Shown piece by piece: positions 1-7,958 of a stretch of 19,095 bases of DNA; the first letter of the stretch is position 1, and the number at the start of each line of letters is the position of its first letter. The notes under the pieces are model-generated. The model was not told the DNA's origin and searched no databases. It saw only the letters and a program-made list of their open reading frames with translations. This DNA comes from Planctomycetota bacterium (GTDB taxonomy: Bacteria > Planctomycetota > Planctomycetia > Pirellulales > Thermoguttaceae). Where the stretch lies: positions 1 through 19,095 of the forward strand of contig DQVB01000131.1 in NCBI GenBank assembly GCA_015661985.1, read 5' to 3'. The position numbers and the translations under genes are program-made.

Positions 1-2
1 CG

Positions 3-2621
3 ATCGTTTACGGGCGCAGCCTGCGCGCCCAGCCACGCAGGCGTCCCAGGCCCAAGGCCTTGTTGATCACGGTCCAGGCGCCGCCGGATGCCACCGTGAC
101 GGTCGACACGGCCGCCGGGACGTTTTCTTTCCGAGTGGGCGAGCTGACCGGGGGGAAGCTCCTGAAGCGGCTGGAGGGCAACGTGACGATCTCCGTGGCC
201 CGGGCCGGGCGAGCGCGTCGGGGCCGTCGGCCGCCGTTGCCACCGGCCACTGTGGCTGGCCAGATCCCCGCCGAGCGGATCACGGACGGGCGACTCCAGT
301 CCGAGTGGCCTGCGGTGGCCGTCGCTCCCAGCGGGGCGATCTGGTTGGCCTTCGTCCAGTGGAACGGCAAGGACAAGGACCGCGTGCTCCTGATCCGTCG
401 CCCACCGGGCGGGGAGTGGAGCGATCCGATCCATCTGGACGACGGCGGCTGGGATCATTACTGGCCCGCGGTGGCGGCTGTGGGCGAAGAGGCCGTGGTG
501 GTCTGGTCGAGCCAACAGGAGGGCAATTTCGACCTCTATTGGTGCAAGGTGCGGCCCGACGGCATCGCCTCCGCCCCCCAGCGGCTGGACGGGTCGCCCC
601 AGAGCGATTTCCAGGCCCGCATGGTGGGCGACGGACGGGAGGCGGTGACATTGGTTTGGCAGTCCTTCCGGCAGGGACAGAGCGACATCCTCGCGCGCCG
701 GTTCCAGGGCGGGCGGTGGGGCCCCGAGCTGCGCGTCTCGCCCTCCGAGGCCAACGACTGGCAGCCGGACATCGCCGTGGACACCGACGGAACCGCCTGG
801 ATCAGCTGGGACAGCTACCACAGCGGCAATTACGACGTCTTCCTCAGGCGCCTCGACCAGTCGGGCCTGGGGCCGGTGATCCGCGTCACCAGCGAACCGA
901 CCGCGCAGTTCCATTCCACCGTGGCCGTGGACCGGCACGGTCGCGTCTGGGTGGCCTGGGACGACGGCGGGCCGAATTGGGGCAAAGACCTTTCGGCCTC
1001 CAGTGCTGCGCCCGGCTACCAGGGGCTCCACGCCCAGCGATCCATCAGCCTGCGCGTCTACGCCCAAGGCCAACTGTGGGAACCGGCGGCCCAGCCCCGC
1101 CAAGTGATGACCGGGATGATGCAACGTTACGCCGAACTGCCGCAACTGGCCGTCGACGGCCGGGGGACGCTGTGGCTGGTCTTCCGACACTGGACCATCC
1201 GGAAACCGACGGAAATGTTCCACATCTACGCCACGCGGCTGGACGAGGAGGGCTGGACGACGCCGTGGCGATTGGCCGACAGTTCAGGGCGGAACACCCA
1301 ATGGGCCAGCTTGGCGCGCAGGCCGGACGGCAGCCTGCTGGTCGCCTACGCCAGCGACGGCCGGGCGCCGGACAACCTGCCCAAGGACCAGGTGCATGCC
1401 CTGGTCTACACCCTCTACGCGGCCACTCTGGAAGAGGCCGGCGGTATGCCCGAGGTCAAGTTGGCCAAAGTTGAATTGCCCGAGCCCACAGGGCGCTGGA
1501 TGCGGCGCCAAAGGCCGACGATGACCGTGGGCAACAAGACCTACACCCTGGTCCTGGGCGACTGCCACCGCCACACGGACATCCGCGGGCACAGCGGTGT
1601 GGACGCTTCGATCTTGGACACCTTCCGCTACGCGCTGGACGCCGGCCGGCTGGACTTCATGGGCCTGGGCGACCACAACGAAGTGTTCGGCGGCCGCTGG
1701 CCCGACGGGCTTCGCGACTACCAGTGGTGGTGGACCCAGAAGGCCGTGGACCTGTTCACCTGCCCACCGACCTTTGTGGGGCTTTACAGCTACGAACACA
1801 GCATGAGCAGCCCGGCGGGGCACCGGAACCTCATCTTCCTCAAACGGGGCGCCCCGCTGCGGATGATCGACCGTTCGGCGAAGGTCAAGCCGAATCCGGG
1901 CAACCTGCCCCCCGAGCTGTGGAAATGGGTTCAACAGAACGTGCTCACCCAGCCGGGCCAGAAATGTGTCATCGTGCCCCACACCTTCGCCGCCGGGCCA
2001 CTGGCCGAGTGGAACTGGCCCAACGCCCCCTTCGACACCCTGCTGGAAATCTATCAAGGCTGCCGGGGAAGCTACGAAAAGTGGGGGCTGCCGCCCGGAG
2101 AGAAACGGGGCGGTACGCAGACGAAGCGACCGGGGCACTTCGCCCAAGATGCCTTGGCGCGCGGCAATCTCTACGGGTTCGTCAGCTTCAGCGACCACCG
2201 CTCCACCCATAACAGCTGGGCAGGCGTCTGGGTGGATCGCCCCAGCCGCGAAGGGATCATCAACGCCATGCTGGCCCGCCGCACCTACGGGGCCTCCGAT
2301 GAAATCATCGTCAAGCTCACCGCCGGCCAACGCCATACCATGGGCGAAATGTTCGAAGCCAGCGCCGCGGCGCCCCCGGCGCTGGAGATCGACATCCAAG
2401 CCCCCGACGAAATCCGCCGCGTCGATATCGTCAAAAACGGCAACTACATCTACACCACCGATCCGGAAGGCCGACGCTTCCAGACCACCTTCCGCGACTT
2501 CGACGTTTCGCCCGGCAAGGCGTACTACTACGTGCGCGTGTTCCAGCGCGATCCGGAGGCCCCGGAAGGCGATCCGGAAATCGCCTGGACCTCGCCCATC
2601 TTCGTCACCTACAAGGAGTGA
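3..2621 (+). CDS. Beta-propeller + PHP-domain (DUF3604-like) protein, 5' partial
   Basis: The reading frame is open to the left edge. A TTG at 60 is the first candidate start inside the window, but no ribosome-binding site supports it, so the gene probably begins upstream. From about 270 to 1430 there are roughly seven propeller-like blades, each with a pattern like 'P.(V/I)AVD..G..W(V/I)AW' (for example near 300, 460, 620, 760, 905, 1140 and 1300). From about 1550 comes a PHP-type metallohydrolase domain: CHRHTD at 1563-1580, GDHNE at 1668-1682, YEHS at 1788-1799, PHT at 1977-1985 and SDHRSTHNS at 2190-2216. These are the expected metal-binding His/Asp/Glu positions of the DUF3604/PHP fold. 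A beta-rich C-terminal segment (2370-2620) follows. The substrate is unknown; phosphoesterase-type hydrolysis is inferred from the fold. No export signal can be judged because the N-terminus is missing. It converges on the next gene. Confidence 0.85.
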   Translation: MVYGRSLRAQPRRRPRPKALLITVQAPPDATVTVDTAAGTFSFRVGELTGGKLLKRLEGNVTISVARAGRARRGRRPPLPPATVAGQIPAERITDGRLQSEWPAVAVAPSGAIWLAFVQWNGKDKDRVLLIRRPPGGEWSDPIHLDDGGWDHYWPAVAAVGEEAVVVWSSQQEGNFDLYWCKVRPDGIASAPQRLDGSPQSDFQARMVGDGREAVTLVWQSFRQGQSDILARRFQGGRWGPELRVSPSEANDWQPDIAVDTDGTAWISWDSYHSGNYDVFLRRLDQSGLGPVIRVTSEPTAQFHSTVAVDRHGRVWVAWDDGGPNWGKDLSASSAAPGYQGLHAQRSISLRVYAQGQLWEPAAQPRQVMTGMMQRYAELPQLAVDGRGTLWLVFRHWTIRKPTEMFHIYATRLDEEGWTTPWRLADSSGRNTQWASLARRPDGSLLVAYASDGRAPDNLPKDQVHALVYTLYAATLEEAGGMPEVKLAKVELPEPTGRWMRRQRPTMTVGNKTYTLVLGDCHRHTDIRGHSGVDASILDTFRYALDAGRLDFMGLGDHNEVFGGRWPDGLRDYQWWWTQKAVDLFTCPPTFVGLYSYEHSMSSPAGHRNLIFLKRGAPLRMIDRSAKVKPNPGNLPPELWKWVQQNVLTQPGQKCVIVPHTFAAGPLAEWNWPNAPFDTLLEIYQGCRGSYEKWGLPPGEKRGGTQTKRPGHFAQDALARGNLYGFVSFSDHRSTHNSWAGVWVDRPSREGIINAMLARRTYGASDEIIVKLTAGQRHTMGEMFEASAAAPPALEIDIQAPDEIRRVDIVKNGNYIYTTDPEGRRFQTTFRDFDVSPGKAYYYVRVFQRDPEAPEGDPEIAWTSPIFVTYKE

Positions 2622-2647
2622 CCGGGGCAGGAGGCTTTGCGAGCATG

Positions 2648-2667
2648 CCCCAGCGCCGCCGCTGGGG
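2648..2667. terminator. Hairpin between convergent genes
   Basis: CCCCAGCG and CGCTGGGG form a perfect 8-bp stem around a CCGC loop. It sits in the 62-bp gap between two convergent stop codons (2621 on + and 2684 on -), the usual place for a bidirectional terminator. There is no T-tract on either side, so intrinsic termination is an inference from position and stem strength. Confidence 0.4.
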
Positions 2668-2683
2668 GGCGTCGCAGGGCTAC

Positions 2684-3658
2684 TCAGGATCGCCGGCTTG
2701 CTACCCATGACACACCGGCGGCCACCAGCTCCGTGCCCAACCAGATCAGCCGCAGCATCGCGGCGCTGGCCCAGGCGGCCAATTCGGCATGGGCTGCCAC
2801 GCCCGGCCCCAGCTGCCGAAAGTACGGGAGCATCAGTTCGACCAAGGCCGCTTCGCGCACGCCGACCCCGCCGGGGAAGACCAAGGCCAGGAAGCCGGCC
2901 ACCATGGCCAACGCCACGCTGGCCGTATAGCGCGGCCATTGGGCCCATGGATCGGCGCCGGCCAGGCCCATCGCTCGCAGGGTGGCCCAGTAGCTGAGGC
3001 CCAACAGGCACCAGCCCAAAACCATCAGGCACCACCCCAATAGCAGCGTCCGCGCCCGCAACCGGTGCAGATCCACCCCGCCGCCGGCCTCCGACCGGGC
3101 TACCCCGGCCCACCGGGCCAAACGCCGGAAAACGGGCGGCAACGTGGGTAGCCCGGCGATGACCATCAGCCCGATCGCGCCGGCCAGCATCCGCGTGTGT
3201 GCGCCGAACCAGCAGGCCAGTATCGCTGCGGCCACGAAGGCCCCGGCCGCCATCATCGTCAGTGTCTCCACAAACACACTGGCCGCCGCTACCCCCGTGC
3301 CTACCCGCTGGCTGCGAATCAGCCCGGTGCGGATGACCACCACCATCGCCTTGCCAGGCACGTATTTGCCCAGATGTCCGACAAAATAGGCCCGCACCGT
3401 CTCGCCCCACCGAGGGTCCTGACCGAGTGTGCGCAACACGTGACGCCAGAACACGGCCGCCGGGAGCAGGCCCGCAAGGTAAAGCCCAGCGGCCGCGACC
3501 AGCCACCCGGGCTGGATCTGCAGGCGGTAATCGGCCAACTGAGCCCACGCGTCCCCGATCGTGCGCTGGATGGCCCAAACGACCAGCACTACAACCACTA
3601 GCTTGGCGATCCGCAGGCCCCAAGTTCTGAGGGCAGTTGACCGGTTTGTGTGAGACAT
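2684..3658 (-). CDS. LPG-synthase transmembrane-domain / flippase-like membrane protein (UPF0104-like)
   Basis: 324 aa, the usual length for stand-alone members of this family. The protein is mostly hydrophobic, with about seven or eight membrane segments starting at residue 17 (KLVVVVLVVWAI). Family signatures visible are GKYVPGKAMVVVIRTGLI near residues 112-130 and FPGGVGVREAALV near the C-terminus, the two conserved motifs of the lysylphosphatidylglycerol synthase TM region (PF03706). Stand-alone members lack the aminoacyl-transferase domain of MprF, as this one does, and are thought to move or modify lipids or lipid-linked sugars in the inner membrane. The exact substrate cannot be told. 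The ATG at 3658 is preceded by GAGG a few bases upstream. The gene is divergent from the permease gene across 283 bp in which I found no convincing promoter. Confidence 0.85.
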   Translation of the reverse strand: MSHTNRSTALRTWGLRIAKLVVVVLVVWAIQRTIGDAWAQLADYRLQIQPGWLVAAAGLYLAGLLPAAVFWRHVLRTLGQDPRWGETVRAYFVGHLGKYVPGKAMVVVIRTGLIRSQRVGTGVAAASVFVETLTMMAAGAFVAAAILACWFGAHTRMLAGAIGLMVIAGLPTLPPVFRRLARWAGVARSEAGGGVDLHRLRARTLLLGWCLMVLGWCLLGLSYWATLRAMGLAGADPWAQWPRYTASVALAMVAGFLALVFPGGVGVREAALVELMLPYFRQLGPGVAAHAELAAWASAAMLRLIWLGTELVAAGVSWVASRRS

Positions 3659-3941
3659 CCGCCTCGGCTCTCAAGCTGATACCACACCCGACACCTTCGG
3701 CCTGCCCCATTGTCGGCCCAACAAAGGGAGTCTACAACAGGAAGCCGGCCGCCGAGGGCCGGGCCGGGGCCAAGCACGGGCCTGGGGAGCACGCCGGAGT
3801 GGAGGTCTGTCACCGGGCGTGTGGCTCGCGCCGCGGGAGGCGAGCTGCGGTCGCCCGGACGCCTGGCAGAGCCTGAGGTTGACCGCTCATTCTGCTAAAA
3901 TACCCCTCACGCGCCGGGTACCGTCCACGGGAGTGAGCACT

Positions 3942-5222
3942 ATGGCTCGACTCGTTTCGTTCATCATCTTGGTAGTCATCCTTCTGGTCATTGGCGCCTT
4001 GTTCATGGTGGTCATGGCCGGGTTCGCCTTGCCGTTGTTCATAGCCCTCCTGTTGGCGGTAATGTTTCAGCCGGTGCATCGGTGGTTTATTGCCAAGTGT
4101 CGCGGCCGCTTCCGGTTGGCTGCGGCTTTGACCACTGCTTCGATCGCTTTGATCGTGTTGTTGCCCTTGTCGGCCATCTTCACCACGGCGGTGTTCGAAG
4201 GGCTGGCCATCTACCGCCAGATCCAGGGGCACTCGATTCGGGTGCCCGCGGCCCAGGAGTCCGGGGATGCCGAGGGCGGGCCCAGCGAAAGGTCTTTGGC
4301 TGAAGCCTTCGTCGATCCGGGGGCTTTGGCCGGTGCGGTGGTGGACGTGGCTGAACAGGTGCATGTGAGGCTGTCGGCGCGGGAGGTCGAGCAGGCGATC
4401 CGCAGGAGCCTGGATGAGTGGCTCGGTCCCCTGGCCTTGGGCACCGCCCGGTTCATGGGCAAACTGCTTTTGATCCTGGGCGTGACTGTCATCTCGACCT
4501 ATTACTTCCTGGCCGACGGCCCGTGGATGATCCGCAAGATCATGCGCCTTTCGCCGCTGGAAGACCGCTACGAAGCGGAGCTCTTTGAACAGTTCGTGCA
4601 GATCACTCGGGCGGTGGTGGCGGCCACGCTGTTGTCGGCCGTCGCCCAGGGCCTGCTGGCCGGGTTGGGTTTTACGCTCCTCGGCTTGCCCGCCGTGTTC
4701 CTGCTGATAAGCCTCACCATGCTCTTGGCCTTGGTGCCCTTCGTGGGCGCGGCGGCCGTGTGGGTTCCGGTGTGCGTGTGGCTTTTCTTCTTTGCCGATC
4801 CGCCGCGGAAGGTGGCCGCTGTCCTGATGGGCTTGTATGGGGCGGGGGTGATTTCCATGGCGGACAACGTCATCAAGCCCGTGGTGCTCCACGGCCGGTC
4901 GAATATCCATCCCTTGTTGGCCCTGCTGAGCGTGATCGGCGGGCTGCAAGCGATGGGACCTATCGGTATCTTTGTTGGCCCCATGGTGGTCGCCTTCCTG
5001 CATGCCCTGTTGAACATGTTCCACACGGAACTGGAACGGATGAGCGGTCAGGGGGAAGGGGATCAAAAGGAGGACGAACCAGCTGCCGAGGAGGAGAGAA
5101 AGCCCGACGGCGAGCAGCCAACCGGGCCGGAGAAGCCGGTCGACGAGGCCGCGCGGGTGGAGGCCGAGAAGAAGGCGGGCGACAAGGGCCGACCGGAAGC
5201 GGGCCGAAGGCCGACCGCCTGA
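3942..5222 (+). CDS. AI-2E family transporter (PerM-like permease)
   Basis: 426 aa from the ATG at 3942, which has GGGAGTGAG 5-13 bases upstream. The frame is open further upstream to 3819, but that stretch lacks membrane character and a ribosome-binding site. The N-terminus has the typical paired hydrophobic helices (FIILVVILLVIGALFMVVMAG, then LPLFIALLLAVMFQPVHRWF). A periplasmic-type insert of about 100 residues follows, then the hallmark C-terminal half: TYYFLADGPWMIRKI, the Ala/Leu-rich helices, LTMLLALVPFVGAAAVWVP, and GVISMADNVIKPVVLHGRS with LLALLSVIGGL. These mark PF01594. Members export small solutes or act as Na+/H+ antiporters, and the AI-2 link holds only for E. coli TqsA, so the substrate here is open. 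The last ~60 residues are an unusual soluble tail rich in Glu, Lys, Arg and Pro. Confidence 0.9.
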   Translation: MARLVSFIILVVILLVIGALFMVVMAGFALPLFIALLLAVMFQPVHRWFIAKCRGRFRLAAALTTASIALIVLLPLSAIFTTAVFEGLAIYRQIQGHSIRVPAAQESGDAEGGPSERSLAEAFVDPGALAGAVVDVAEQVHVRLSAREVEQAIRRSLDEWLGPLALGTARFMGKLLLILGVTVISTYYFLADGPWMIRKIMRLSPLEDRYEAELFEQFVQITRAVVAATLLSAVAQGLLAGLGFTLLGLPAVFLLISLTMLLALVPFVGAAAVWVPVCVWLFFFADPPRKVAAVLMGLYGAGVISMADNVIKPVVLHGRSNIHPLLALLSVIGGLQAMGPIGIFVGPMVVAFLHALLNMFHTELERMSGQGEGDQKEDEPAAEEERKPDGEQPTGPEKPVDEAARVEAEKKAGDKGRPEAGRRPTA

Positions 5223-5260
5223 TTCCGGCCACGCTCTGCTACGCAAGGGCGCTGAGTGGT

Positions 5261-6691
5261 TCAGAAATCCACCTGCATGCGCATGGACAGGATGTCGGTA
5301 TCAGCCACGCCGTCAGCCAGCCCGATCGTGTCCACTACGGACGCCCACGAGTGGATGTAGTTGAACATGAGCCGCATGTGAGGGTTCCAGTACCAATTCA
5401 GCCCGAGAGTGAGGTTGTTGGCCAGACCGTTCTTCCCGTTCCGCTGGGGGCGTGGGATGCCGTTGGTGGTCAGATCCAGGTAGGACCAGCGGATGGCCAA
5501 TTCCCAGGCGCCCCAGCCCCAATCGATGTCCTGGTCCACCGTGCGGACAAGCCAGAAGTTCGTGTTCGGTTTCACCCGGGCGAATGCCCCTGAAGCGCGT
5601 TTGTAGACGCGATGTTCACCGGTCAGGAACCAGCTGCCGAACAGATAGGCCGCGCAGAAATCCTGATCGGCAAGTCCAGCAATCCCGTTGGCAGCCACGT
5701 AAATCAGTTCGCTTTGCACCGAGAAGGGCCCGTAGACGACGGCCAGTTCGCCGCCCAGGCGGTGGTAGTCGCTCACCGTCAGTATGCCTGTGTCAATGAA
5801 CGCGTCCATCTCGTGGGTTTCCGGGGCCACGGCGAAACGGAGGAGATCATCCCGGTCGTCTGTCCAGACGTACCCGAGCCCCAGGTGCAGTACGCCACGT
5901 CCGCCGGCTGTGTAGATCGGATTCCATGTCACCCGTACGGGGAGGTCGATCCCCTGGTTGTCGTCCACTCGCTCTTTCAGGTCTTGATCCACGTCCTGGA
6001 TGAACGCCCCGAAAGCCCACGTGAATCGCTCGTCGGCCGTATGCTGGTAGGCGCACATGCCCACATGGCGCCGGGGGACGAAGACGTCCGCCAAGCTCCG
6101 CTCGAGGAAGGTGATGAACTTGCGCGAGTACATCTGTTCAAGGCTGAAGGGCTCCTTGAAATTCCCCAGCCGCACGTAGCCGAACCAGGGGATTTCGGCG
6201 ATCCCCACATGTAAGTCACGCATGCGCACCGCCTGCGCGCCGCCAAACTCGGGCTCCAGCTCCAGCTCCAGTTTGTAATCGAACACCCCGTAACCTTGGC
6301 CGTCGACGGCGATGCGGACACTGCGGAACTCGAAATAGTTCGACTGGTTGCCGAAGGCAGCCAGGCTGGCCGAATCCTGGCCGGCAATCAGCACCCCGTC
6401 TCCCATGATGCGGCCGGTCCATCTCTGCGTAAACTGCTGGCCCGACGTGTCGTGCCACTCCAGACCGCCGGGCTCTCGTTGCTGGTCGGCCAGCTTTGCC
6501 TCCAGGGCGCTGAGGCGCGTCTCCAGGTCGCCGCAGGCCTGGCTGAGCGCCGGGCCCGCAGGCTGGCTACCCTCGGGCTTCGCCATGGCCCCATTCAGGC
6601 CTTGGCCTTGACCCGCCGCATGGGGCGCTGCGGCCAGCGAGGCGACTGCTGCCAGTGCAAAGGCGGAGCAGCAAAAGATGCTTCGTGGCAT
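5261..6691 (-). CDS. OprP/OprO-like outer-membrane porin (porin 1)
   Basis: 476 aa from the ATG at 6691, chosen because GGAGGG lies about 9 bases upstream and a signal peptide follows at once (MPRSIFCCSAFALAAVASLAAAPHA). The frame stays open to 7084, but the extra residues are unlike a porin. After the signal comes a heptad coiled coil (LETRLSALEAKLADQQ), common before the barrel in planctomycete porins and possibly a periplasmic trimerisation or cell-wall anchor. The barrel has alternating aromatic/polar strands, the GYGVFDYKLELELEPEFGG and LGNFKEPFSLEQ motifs of the phosphate-selective porin O/P family (PF07396), and ends in Phe (MRMQVDF), the usual C-terminal signal for outer-membrane assembly. 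The solute is unknown; phosphate is only a family label. It is paralogous to the porin at 7959-9404. Confidence 0.9.
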   Translation of the reverse strand: MPRSIFCCSAFALAAVASLAAAPHAAGQGQGLNGAMAKPEGSQPAGPALSQACGDLETRLSALEAKLADQQREPGGLEWHDTSGQQFTQRWTGRIMGDGVLIAGQDSASLAAFGNQSNYFEFRSVRIAVDGQGYGVFDYKLELELEPEFGGAQAVRMRDLHVGIAEIPWFGYVRLGNFKEPFSLEQMYSRKFITFLERSLADVFVPRRHVGMCAYQHTADERFTWAFGAFIQDVDQDLKERVDDNQGIDLPVRVTWNPIYTAGGRGVLHLGLGYVWTDDRDDLLRFAVAPETHEMDAFIDTGILTVSDYHRLGGELAVVYGPFSVQSELIYVAANGIAGLADQDFCAAYLFGSWFLTGEHRVYKRASGAFARVKPNTNFWLVRTVDQDIDWGWGAWELAIRWSYLDLTTNGIPRPQRNGKNGLANNLTLGLNWYWNPHMRLMFNYIHSWASVVDTIGLADGVADTDILSMRMQVDF

Positions 6692-6961
6692 TGGGCCATT
6701 CCCTCCGGTTGACGAACAAGGGGTGCGCAAACAGCAATGCAACCACGGCAGCGGCCCTGTCGGCTGGACGAGGCCATGGATCCCGTCAAAGGGGCGTCGA
6801 GGCTGGATGTGGAAGCTGAGCCCAGCGGTTCCTGGCCGACTCCGTCCCGTCCCCGGGACTCGAACCCCGCGACGGCGAGGGACAGAGGCTGCCGGCCCAA
6901 AACAGGCCGTTATTATTGTTATCGAATGGGTCGAGGGTGCGCTTTGCTCAAACTGTGAGGG

Positions 6962-6971
6962 ATTGGTCAAA
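6962..6971 (-). promoter_or_regulatory. TTTGACCAAT motif upstream of porin 1
   Basis: TTTGACCAAT on the minus strand lies 270 nt before the porin 1 ATG. The same 10 bases occur in the same orientation 256 nt before the porin 2 ATG. TTGACC resembles a -35 box, but no -10 sequence follows at 16-18 bp in either leader, so an activator or repressor site is as likely. The function is inferred from the shared position. Confidence 0.3.
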
Positions 6972-7078
6972 GGGAGCGGAAAGGAGACCTGTATCGCTCC
7001 GGCAGGAGGTGCCGAATATACGAAAAATGGGGAGGAAAGGTGCCGTTGCCATGGCTCAAGAAAGGCAAAAGGGCCGCT

Positions 7079-7095
7079 GGCCAAACGCTTTGGCC
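7079..7095 (-). terminator. Terminator-like hairpin downstream of cysteine-rich gene
   Basis: GGCCAAA-CGC-TTTGGCC is a perfect 7-bp stem with a 3-nt loop, about 90 nt past the stop codon of the cysteine-rich gene. On the minus strand it is followed within about 6 nt by a T-rich stretch (CCCTTTTGCCTTTCTT), as in an intrinsic terminator. Confidence 0.45.
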
Positions 7096-7184
7096 GACGG
7101 CCGGTGTAAAGACCCCTCTTTGGCGACTGGCCGGGCTATGGAAACGGGGTGGGGGCGGATGGGTTTCGGGTCACTCGTCTGCCG

Positions 7185-7853
7185 CTAAAAGGCTGGTGGG
7201 ACCGGCGCGCCACCCCAGGCGTGATCCTCAGGGGAAGGGGCCGGGAAGGCGGCTTCCGCTTCCTCCTCCGGCCGGCCTTTCGTCGGAACGCTGCAGCCCG
7301 GGTCTTCGGCGCAGCTGGGGCAGCAGTACTTGACCACGCACCGATAGGTGGGCACCTCGATCTGGCACTCGGCCCGCAACAACCGCTTCCGCGTGCGCAG
7401 TTTTCCACACTTGGGGGGGCTTTCCACGGGCACGACGTGGCAGCAGAGGCCGCTCTGGCCGTCGCAGCCGTCCTGGGATCCAGCCTCGCAGCCGCAAACC
7501 TCCACCGCTTCGCCACAGCTGCCGCAGGAGGTTTTCTGGCCCGCACAAAGGTTGCAGATGAGCCCTGCCCAGCCGCCCCAGCACCGCGGCTTGGGCAAGC
7601 AAAACGGTTCGCACTCCACTTTCCAGCAGGGGCGGGTTATCGTGGTCCTGCCACACTCGACCATGCAGTAGGCGTTGGCCGGGGCCTTGCAGCCGCAAAT
7701 GCCACATCGAATGGGTGTGCCGCAGCAGGCTTGGCACCCGTCGGTGCAGCCCGCCTCGTCGCACTCGCCCATCGCCTTGTAGCCGCGGGCGGCGGCCGGC
7801 AGCGCCAGGGCCAGACAGGCCGCCACTGCCAACAACACAGCAATCATTCTCAT
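7185..7853 (-). CDS. Secreted cysteine-rich protein of unknown function
   Basis: 222 aa. The ATG at 7853 has AAGGAGA about 8 bases upstream. A clear signal peptide (MRMIAVLLAVAACLALALPAAARG) is followed by a mature region with about 30 cysteines, many in C-x2-C, CC and C-x3-C spacing (for instance GCQACCGTPIRCGICGC and CNLCAGQKTSCGSCG). Near the C-terminus is the segment ECQIEVPTYRCVVKYCCPSC, a pattern I recognise from secreted planctomycete proteins. The end is acidic and Pro-rich without cysteines. The cysteines most likely form disulfides outside the cytoplasm; metal binding is the alternative. A role in the proteinaceous cell envelope is plausible but inferred. It lies between the two porin genes on the same strand, 105 bp after porin 2, but has its own ribosome-binding site. 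Confidence 0.8.
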   Translation of the reverse strand: MRMIAVLLAVAACLALALPAAARGYKAMGECDEAGCTDGCQACCGTPIRCGICGCKAPANAYCMVECGRTTITRPCWKVECEPFCLPKPRCWGGWAGLICNLCAGQKTSCGSCGEAVEVCGCEAGSQDGCDGQSGLCCHVVPVESPPKCGKLRTRKRLLRAECQIEVPTYRCVVKYCCPSCAEDPGCSVPTKGRPEEEAEAAFPAPSPEDHAWGGAPVPPAF

Positions 7854-7958
7854 CGCTCAAGTCTCCTTAGTCCTGCGTCCCCTGCGACGCTTTCCAATCC
7901 TCGATTCCCTGGCCCCTAGGCCGGCGGGCAATGATCACACGTCGTCTCCCGAGTCTGG

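Larger units (their letters stand above)
6692..7184. other. 493-bp non-coding leader region upstream of porin 1
   Basis: No credible gene lies here. It holds the porin 1 leader (minus strand), a small hairpin CGGCC/GGCCG at 6893-6909 next to the AT-rich island TTATTATTGTTATC (6910-6923), the TTTGACCAAT motif (6962-6971), and a terminator-like hairpin for the cysteine-rich gene (7079-7095). On the minus strand the island contains AATAAT, five of six matches to a -10 box, but no matching -35 is found at normal spacing. Confidence 0.5.

Noticed and set aside
1284..3710. 808-aa open frame on the minus strand
   Set aside because: It overlaps the PHP-domain gene and the membrane-protein gene, has Arg/Gly/Ala-rich composition without motifs, and is explained by GC-rich third codon positions.
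3879..3901. TTGACC ... TAAAAT as a promoter for the AI-2E gene
   Set aside because: The spacer is only 11 bp, far short of the 16-18 bp needed for a standard promoter.
3810..5246. 478-aa open frame antisense to the AI-2E transporter
   Set aside because: His/Gln/Arg-rich shadow with no hydrophobic or motif content; the plus-strand protein is clear.
6855..6872. tRNA T-arm-like sequence (GGTTCGAGTCCC on the minus strand)
   Set aside because: The T-stem has a mismatch, and there is no matching acceptor, D or anticodon arm and no CCA end at the right distance; it does not fold as a tRNA or tmRNA end.
6692..7084. N-terminal extension of porin 1 to an upstream ATG at 7084
   Set aside because: The extra 131 residues lack porin features, and the ATG at 6691 has a good ribosome-binding site and starts a signal peptide.
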